From NCBI GenBank assembly GCA_937967465.1, contig CALBSW010000205.1, positions 1 through 22,222 on the forward strand: a DNA stretch of 22,222 nucleotides. Direction: 5' to 3'. Position numbers and translations under genes: made by a program. Below, piece after piece: positions 17,836 through 22,222 of the stretch. The stretch is from an uncultured Flavobacteriales bacterium. Lineage in GTDB: Bacteria > Bacteroidota > Bacteroidia > Flavobacteriales_D > Sanyastnellaceae. The notes beneath the pieces are model-generated. The model was not told the origin of the DNA, did not search any database, and worked only from the letters and a program-made list of their open reading frames with translations. The first letter of the stretch is position 1, and each line of letters begins with the position of its first letter.

Positions 17836-18510
17836 TCAGCCGGGGAATCCGACGAGGTCGAGCAGGTAGAGGATGAGGGGGAGGAGCGGCAAGGACCATG
17901 TCAGGTCCAAGAGGGGGAATTTTCGAATGTCCAGCAAGTCGAGGCCAAGGGCCAGCAGCAGGATGCCCCCGAGGCCGGAGAGCTCTTGGACGAGGGGTTC
18001 AGGAATGCCGGTGCCCAACGTGGCAAAGCCCAAGGTCAAGCCCGCTTGGATGACCAGGACGGTTCCGGTGGACCACAGGACGCCGCGCCCCAGCGCTGCA
18101 GCGAGAAACAGGGAGCTGAACAAATCCATGGTGCCTTTGGCCATGAGGACAGTCGGGTCACCCAGCAGGCCGTCCTGCATGCAGCCGACCAGGGTCATGG
18201 CCCCCACACAAAACAGGAGGGTGGATTGGACGAGTGCGGCCCCTTCTCCTTCGCCGAGTCGGTTGGTGGCCCGCTTGACCCGGGCATCCAGCCCGATGCT
18301 GTGACCGATCACAGCCCCCAGCACAAGGGCCATGAACGCGCCCATCGGCCGGGTGATGTCGCCCATCATGTCCACCCCGATGAACAAGGTGAACAGCCCC
18401 AACGCGGAAAACACCGCTTGGCGCAGTCCCTCGGGGACCCGACGCCCCAGCAGGAGGCCCACCGAGGAGCCCACGGCGACGGTTGCGGCATTGAAGAGCG
18501 TACCCAACAT
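17836..18510 (-). CDS. DUF554 family membrane protein
   Basis: A 224-residue integral membrane protein with about six or seven hydrophobic segments (for example VAVGSSVGLLLG, FMALVLGAVIGHSIG and SGLGGILLLALGLDLL) and short loops. The conserved region GLLGDPTVLMAKGTMDLFSS (about 114-133) and the start MLGTLFNAATVAVGSSVG are typical of DUF554 proteins (Bacillus YdfK-like). They are thought to be transporters or channels, but no substrate is established. The full length matches the family. ATG 18510 is used; a TAACTTGG sequence (18522-18515) four bases upstream may be its -7 element, which would give a nearly leaderless mRNA. The WYL regulator follows in the same direction. Confidence 0.88.
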   Translation of the reverse strand: MLGTLFNAATVAVGSSVGLLLGRRVPEGLRQAVFSALGLFTLFIGVDMMGDITRPMGAFMALVLGAVIGHSIGLDARVKRATNRLGEGEGAALVQSTLLFCVGAMTLVGCMQDGLLGDPTVLMAKGTMDLFSSLFLAAALGRGVLWSTGTVLVIQAGLTLGFATLGTGIPEPLVQELSGLGGILLLALGLDLLDIRKFPLLDLTWSLPLLPLILYLLDLVGFPG

Positions 18511-18514
18511 GCGC

Positions 18515-18522
18515 CCAAGTTA
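18515..18522 (-). promoter_or_regulatory. Possible -7 element of the DUF554-WYL operon
   Basis: TAACTTGG on the minus strand differs by one base from TAnnTTTG and ends 4 bases before the ATG at 18510. It overlaps by two bases the plus-strand TACTTTTG of tgt. Confidence 0.3.
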
Positions 18523-18528
18523 CTTTTG
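18521..18528 (+). promoter_or_regulatory. -7 promoter element (TACTTTTG) of tgt
   Basis: This is an exact match to the Bacteroidota TAnnTTTG consensus, 40 bases before the tgt ATG. The leader contains a small stem CCGGC/GCCGG (18534-18538 / 18546-18550). No preQ1-riboswitch signature is seen in it. Confidence 0.6.
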
Positions 18529-18568
18529 ACACTCCGGCACACCGCGCCGGGCCGAGATCCTCCTGCGC

Positions 18569-19699
18569 ATGTCCTTCGTCGTCGAGTCCACCGATCCCCA
18601 TTCCCGAGCCCGCACCGGCACGCTGCAGACGGCCCACGGTGCGATCCGCACGCCCATTTTCATGCCAGTCGGGACGCAGGGCAGTGTCAAGGCGGTTCCA
18701 CAGGATGTCTTGGCCGAGGAGGTTGATCCGGACATCATCCTGGGCAACACGTACCACCTGTACTTCCGACCGGGATTGGACGTGCTCCAGAAAGCCGGAG
18801 GCCTGCACCCGTTCATGGGATGGGACAGACCCATCCTGACCGATTCCGGGGGGTACCAGGTTTACATCTTGGCCGAGAACCGCAATAACAAGGAGGAAGA
18901 CGTGACCTTCCGCAGACATATTGATAGCAGCAAGCACCTGTTAACGCCGGAGCTGGCCGTGGACATCCAACGCGTCATCGGGGCCGACATCATCATGGCC
19001 TTCGACGAGTGTCCGCCTTATCCCTGTGACTACGCCTATGCCCGCCAGAGCATGGAGCTCACACACCGGTGGTTGGACCGCTGCATCGCGCGGATGAATG
19101 AGACGGAGCCGCTGTATGGCCACGAGCAAATGCTGTTTCCCATCGTGCAGGGTTCCACCTATGATGATCTCAGAAAGGCGAGCGCGCACGCCGTGGCAGA
19201 ACGCCAAGCGGTGGGCAATGCCATCGGGGGACTGTCCGTTGGGGAACCCCATGAGGAGATGTACAAGAGCGTGTCGCTCTGCACGGAGATTTTGCCGGAG
19301 GACAAGCCGCGCTACCTGATGGGGGTGGGAACGCCGGCCAACCTGTTGGAGAACATCGCCCTCGGGGTCGACATGTTCGACTGTGTCATGCCCACCCGCA
19401 ATGCCCGCAATGGCATGCTCTTCACCCGGAAGGGCACATTGAACATGCGCAACCTCAAGTGGCAGGACGACTTCTCGCCGCTTGACCCGGACGGCACCGC
19501 GGATGTCGACCAGCGGTACTCCAAGGCTTATGTCCGTCACTTGTTCCGCGCCAACGAGATTCTCGCCTTGCAAATCGGCTCGGTCCACAACTTGGCGTTC
19601 TACCTCGACTTGATGCGCGAGGCCAGGGAGCGGATCGCGGACGGCACCTTCACCGCCTGGAAGGACGCCCTGGTGCCTGTACTCACCCAACGACTCTGA
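18569..19699 (+). CDS. tgt: Queuine tRNA-ribosyltransferase (tRNA-guanine transglycosylase)
   Basis: This 376-residue TIM-barrel enzyme exchanges guanine-34 for preQ1 in GUN-anticodon tRNAs, the key step of queuosine synthesis. Key residues are visible: LTDSGGYQVY (90-99, general base D92), FDECPPY (145-151, D146), IVQGS (192-196), GGLSVGEP (220-227) and nucleophile D271 in GVDMFDCVMPTR. The usual zinc motif CxCxxC is absent. The aligned residues in DPDGTADVDQRYS are G309, A311 and D314, although the later VHN histidine (H340) is kept. I believe this loss is shared by Bacteroidota TGTs. The ATG at 18569 is used. An LptF/LptG-family gene follows after 16 bases, probably in the same transcript. 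The divergent neighbour is DUF554. Confidence 0.96.
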   Translation: MSFVVESTDPHSRARTGTLQTAHGAIRTPIFMPVGTQGSVKAVPQDVLAEEVDPDIILGNTYHLYFRPGLDVLQKAGGLHPFMGWDRPILTDSGGYQVYILAENRNNKEEDVTFRRHIDSSKHLLTPELAVDIQRVIGADIIMAFDECPPYPCDYAYARQSMELTHRWLDRCIARMNETEPLYGHEQMLFPIVQGSTYDDLRKASAHAVAERQAVGNAIGGLSVGEPHEEMYKSVSLCTEILPEDKPRYLMGVGTPANLLENIALGVDMFDCVMPTRNARNGMLFTRKGTLNMRNLKWQDDFSPLDPDGTADVDQRYSKAYVRHLFRANEILALQIGSVHNLAFYLDLMREARERIADGTFTAWKDALVPVLTQRL

Positions 19700-19715
19700 C
19701 CAGCACCTTTCCCTG

Positions 19716-20795
19716 ATGCGCATCCTCGATCGGTACATCATCCGACACTTCCTGTCGACCTTCTTTTTGATGGTCGCCTTGTTCTGTGTGGTGGCCGTGG
19801 TCTTCGATGTGGCCGAGAACCTGGAGCGGTTGATTGACAATGAGGCGCCCTGGGGACAGGTCTTCGGGGAATACTACCTGTCCTTCTGTCTTGCGCTGGG
19901 CAACATGCTGAGTGCCTTCATCGTCTTCCTGACCATCCTGCTGTTTACCAGCCGGCTGGCCCAACGCAGTGAGATCATTGCCGTCCTGGCTGGCGGAGTC
20001 TCCTTTCAGCGGCTCATGCGGCCTTACCTCGTCGCCTCGACCCTGCTCGTTGCGGGGAGTCTGGTGCTGTCGCATTTCATCTTGCCCCATTCGAACCAAC
20101 GGAAGATGGACTTCGAGGTGGAGTACATCCACAAGGAATTTCACATCGCCGAGCAACACCTGTATCGCGAAGTCCAACCGGGGACCATCGTCTACCTGCG
20201 TTCAGTCAACGCTGGACGCCAGGTCGGTTACCGCTTTGTGCTCGAGCAATGGGAGGGGGACCGGATGGTGGAGAAATGGACGGCGAGCAAGGCCAAATGG
20301 CTGCCGGACAAGCAGACCTGGAGGGTGTCGAACCTCCGGCGCCGGCGCTGGGATGCAGCGGGCGTGGAGCAGTTTGAGAAGATTGCGGTGCTCGACACAG
20401 CTCTGGCCATGCGCATCTCGGATTTCGGCCAACGGAACCAGGCCATGTCCACGTTGGACCGGGGGGCGTTGCGCGCCGCCATCGAACGGGAAAAAGCCAA
20501 GGGATCCGGTGCCGAGCGCTTCCTCCAATTGGAGCGCCATACCCGCACGTCCAACGCATTCGCCATCTATGTGATGACCCTCATCGGAGTCAGTGTCGCC
20601 AGTCGGAAGCAGCGTGGTGGCACAGGCATCCATTTGCTCATCGGTGTCCTGATCGGCTTCATCTACATCTTCAGCGCGAAGCTGATGTCGGTCTCCGCAA
20701 CCCATGCCGGGGTGCCGCCCAGCGTGGCGGCCTGGACCCCCAATGTGCTCTTCGGTCTGCTGGGAGCCTGGCTCTACCGCCGCGCGCCGAAGTGA
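19716..20795 (+). CDS. LptF/LptG (YjgP/YjgQ) family permease
   Basis: A 359-residue inner-membrane protein of the lipopolysaccharide export ABC transporter. It has the family layout of three N-terminal transmembrane helices (about 12-31, 53-79 and 102-121). A periplasmic beta-jellyroll region (about 125-275) and three C-terminal helices (about 280-296, 302-322 and 338-354) follow. The SRLAQRSEIIAVLAGGVS segment (79-96) is the conserved cytoplasmic coupling loop that contacts the ATPase LptB. Bacteroidota often encode LptF and LptG apart from lptB; which paralogue this is cannot be decided here. It starts 16 bases after tgt. The gene ends 25 bases before the convergent ispE stop. Confidence 0.92.
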   Translation: MRILDRYIIRHFLSTFFLMVALFCVVAVVFDVAENLERLIDNEAPWGQVFGEYYLSFCLALGNMLSAFIVFLTILLFTSRLAQRSEIIAVLAGGVSFQRLMRPYLVASTLLVAGSLVLSHFILPHSNQRKMDFEVEYIHKEFHIAEQHLYREVQPGTIVYLRSVNAGRQVGYRFVLEQWEGDRMVEKWTASKAKWLPDKQTWRVSNLRRRRWDAAGVEQFEKIAVLDTALAMRISDFGQRNQAMSTLDRGALRAAIEREKAKGSGAERFLQLERHTRTSNAFAIYVMTLIGVSVASRKQRGGTGIHLLIGVLIGFIYIFSAKLMSVSATHAGVPPSVAAWTPNVLFGLLGAWLYRRAPK

Positions 20796-20820
20796 CGTGC
20801 CGGTCGTCCTGTGGGGCGAA

Positions 20821-21666
20821 TCAGCCGAGCATGGGGCCGGTCCAACGCGTCCAGTGCGCAGGGACTTCAGGCCATTCCACGGCGTCCTTGAAGAAGCCGT
20901 ACGCGGTGGAACCGCTGCCGCTCATGTCCACGAAGGTCGCGCCCGCTTCTTGAAGCAGAGACAAGGCTTGTCCGATTTCGGGGTGCCGGTCGCACACGGG
21001 GGCAGTGAAGTCGTTTTTCAGGTGTCCCTTCCAGTCTTCCGGTCCACTCCCGGCCCACTGGTCGAGACCTGGACGATCGCCGTCGGCCGTGACCCAACTG
21101 AATGCCGCAGCGGTAGGCACATGAACGCCAGGGTAGAGGAGGGCAATGTGCCAGCCGTCTAGGGCGAGGTCGATGGGCGTCAAGACTTCCCCCCGGCCTG
21201 TGACGCGGGCGGGCGTGTTGCCGACGAAGAAGGGACAGTCTGACCCCAGCTCCCCGGCCAAAGTTTCAAGTCGCGCTTGGCTGAGGCCCAGCGAGAAATG
21301 GCTGTTGAGCAGGGTCAGCGTCGCGGTGCCGTCGGCACTGCCTCCGCCCAGCCCGGCTCCCGATGGAATGGCCTTGACCAGGTGGAAGTCGCAAGGCGGG
21401 AGGGGGAAGTCTCTTTGGAGGAGCCGGTAGGCACGGACGATGAGGTTGTCTTCGGGTGCACCGTCGACGGCGTTTCCAGCCAAGTGCAACGCGACGTCGT
21501 CCTGGGTGCCGGGTGTGGCGATTTCAAGGGTGTCGCACCACGGGATGGGGACAAACAGGCTGTCGAGGGCGTGGAACCCATCCGGCCGACGACCCCTGAC
21601 TTGCAGGCCGACGTTGATTTTGGCGTTGGGGAAGGCGACGCGGGCCGCACGGCCAGGATCAACCAT
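20821..21666 (-). CDS. ispE: 4-diphosphocytidyl-2-C-methyl-D-erythritol kinase
   Basis: This 281-residue GHMP kinase phosphorylates CDP-methylerythritol in the MEP isoprenoid pathway. Motifs are FPNAKINVGL (12-21, K16 catalytic), the ATP loop PSGAGLGGGSAD (101-112), SDCPFF with catalytic D143, and the C-terminal glycine motif DMSGSGS (247-253). The ATG at 21666 is chosen because it places NAKIN close to the N-terminus as in other IspE proteins. An ATG at 21699 would add 11 serine/threonine-rich residues and overlap era further. It overlaps the era 3' end by 8 bases, suggesting translational coupling in an era-ispE transcript. Confidence 0.96.
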   Translation of the reverse strand: MVDPGRAARVAFPNAKINVGLQVRGRRPDGFHALDSLFVPIPWCDTLEIATPGTQDDVALHLAGNAVDGAPEDNLIVRAYRLLQRDFPLPPCDFHLVKAIPSGAGLGGGSADGTATLTLLNSHFSLGLSQARLETLAGELGSDCPFFVGNTPARVTGRGEVLTPIDLALDGWHIALLYPGVHVPTAAAFSWVTADGDRPGLDQWAGSGPEDWKGHLKNDFTAPVCDRHPEIGQALSLLQEAGATFVDMSGSGSTAYGFFKDAVEWPEVPAHWTRWTGPMLG

Positions 21667-22174
21667 CGAAGTATCCGTATTGCTTGAGCTTGCGCTCATC
21701 GTTGCGCCAATCCTTGTCGACTTTGATGCGGAGCTCCAGGAAGACTTTCTCCCGAAGGAAGCCTTCGAGGTCCTTGCGGGCGTCGGTGGCCAGCCGCTTG
21801 ATCATCTGGCCTCCGGTGCCGATGAGGATGGCCTTCTGCGATTCGCGGGCCACCAAGATGGTGGCGTGGATCCGGCGCAGGGGGCGTCCATCCTTGGTCT
21901 TGTCTTCCTTGAAGCTCTCCACGGTCACCTCGCTGCTGTAGGGGACCTCTTGTTTGCAGTGCGTCAGGATTTTCTCCCGCACGATTTCCGACACAAAAAA
22001 GCGGAGGGGCTTGTCCGTCATCTCGTCCTTTGGGAAGAAGGCTGGAGACTCGGGCAGTTGCGCCACGATGCGCTGAAGAAGGTGATCCAAGTTGAATCCG
22101 TGCAAGGCGCTGATCGGATGGATTTCGGCCCGGGGAATCAACTCCTGCCAATGGGCGATCCGTCCCTTGACGGT
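21659..22174 (-). CDS. era: GTPase Era, C-terminal part (cut by the contig end)
   Basis: The genomic part encodes 171 residues of a protein normally about 290-300 long. It covers the end of the GTPase domain, with the G5-like HPISA motif. It is followed by the KPLRFFVSEIVREKIL linker helix and the KH domain, whose GxxG loop is GTGG (in ILIGTGGQMIKRLA). Era binds 16S rRNA and supports 30S maturation; it pairs functionally with Der at the other end of the window. The open frame continues to 22189, but its first five codons (MLFRS) come from sequencing adapter. The missing N-terminus (Walker A, switch regions) is simply not in the contig and the gene should not be called truncated in the organism. 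Confidence 0.93.
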   Translation of the reverse strand, partial: TVKGRIAHWQELIPRAEIHPISALHGFNLDHLLQRIVAQLPESPAFFPKDEMTDKPLRFFVSEIVREKILTHCKQEVPYSSEVTVESFKEDKTKDGRPLRRIHATILVARESQKAILIGTGGQMIKRLATDARKDLEGFLREKVFLELRIKVDKDWRNDERKLKQYGYFDG

Positions 22175-22222
22175 AGATCGGAAGAGCACACGTCTGAACT
22201 CCAGTCACATGTCAGAATCTCG
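22175..22222 (+). other. Illumina TruSeq adapter contamination
   Basis: From 22175 the sequence begins AGATCGGAAGAGCACACG and continues through CTCCAGTCAC (to 22208). It then has an 8-base index ATGTCAGA (22209-22216) and ATCTCG (22217-22222). This is the standard TruSeq indexed adapter read-through in exact order. These 48 bases are not genomic. Confidence 0.98.

Noticed and set aside
18529..18568. A preQ1 riboswitch in the tgt leader
   Set aside because: Only a small GC stem is present; the A-rich tail and conserved loop of preQ1 aptamers are missing.

Overview
The window is a high-GC chromosomal segment, most likely from a member of the Bacteroidota. The evidence is: (i) promoter elements of the Bacteroidota form TAnnTTTG in front of several genes (for example TAACTTTG before the metH operon and TACTTTTG before tgt); (ii) methionine synthase split into two adjacent genes followed by metF; (iii) a tRNA-guanine transglycosylase without the usual zinc cysteines; (iv) a secreted protein usually annotated in this phylum as 'asparagine synthetase B'; and (v) a NrtR-type Nudix/winged-helix regulator. 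Genus-level placement is not possible from the sequence alone. All genes look chromosomal and mostly housekeeping. I see no transposase, integrase, phage gene, CRISPR array, tRNA or plasmid function.

Layout. 1-521: 3' end of a 23S rRNA, a 23S-5S spacer with a processing-type hairpin, 5S rRNA and a near-perfect intrinsic terminator. 557-1864 (+): der, a two-GTPase-domain ribosome assembly factor. 1913-8940 (-): a methionine/one-carbon operon read right to left: Bacteroidota-type promoter, SAM-I riboswitch, a candidate translational expression platform, metH N-terminal half, metH C-terminal half, metF, then a GAF-PAS hybrid histidine kinase. The first three genes are joined by 4-base ATGA overlaps. 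8987-10243 (+): metK, divergent from that operon, so SAM synthesis and SAM-responsive methionine synthesis sit back to back. 10253-12396 (-): a NrtR-like regulator and a predicted lipoprotein. 12502-15367 (+): dnaB helicase and the secreted 'AsnB-like' protein. 15379-18510 (-): an orphan SiaB-like kinase, two tiny overlapping unrecognised genes, a WYL-domain regulator and a DUF554 membrane protein. 18569-20795 (+): tgt (queuosine tRNA modification) and an LptF/LptG-family permease. 20821-22174 (-): ispE and the 3' part of era.

The last 48 bases (22175-22222) are not genomic. They match an Illumina TruSeq adapter with its index, so the contig ends inside era and the apparent start of that reading frame is an artefact.

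The most interesting biology is the leader of the metH operon. A complete SAM-I aptamer is followed by a start-codon-sequestering hairpin. An 11-bp alternative helix (one bulged A) between the aptamer and that hairpin would make the two folds mutually exclusive. This is a testable model of translational, rather than terminator-based, control by SAM. Second in interest is the pair of small, translationally coupled unknown genes at 16100-16725.
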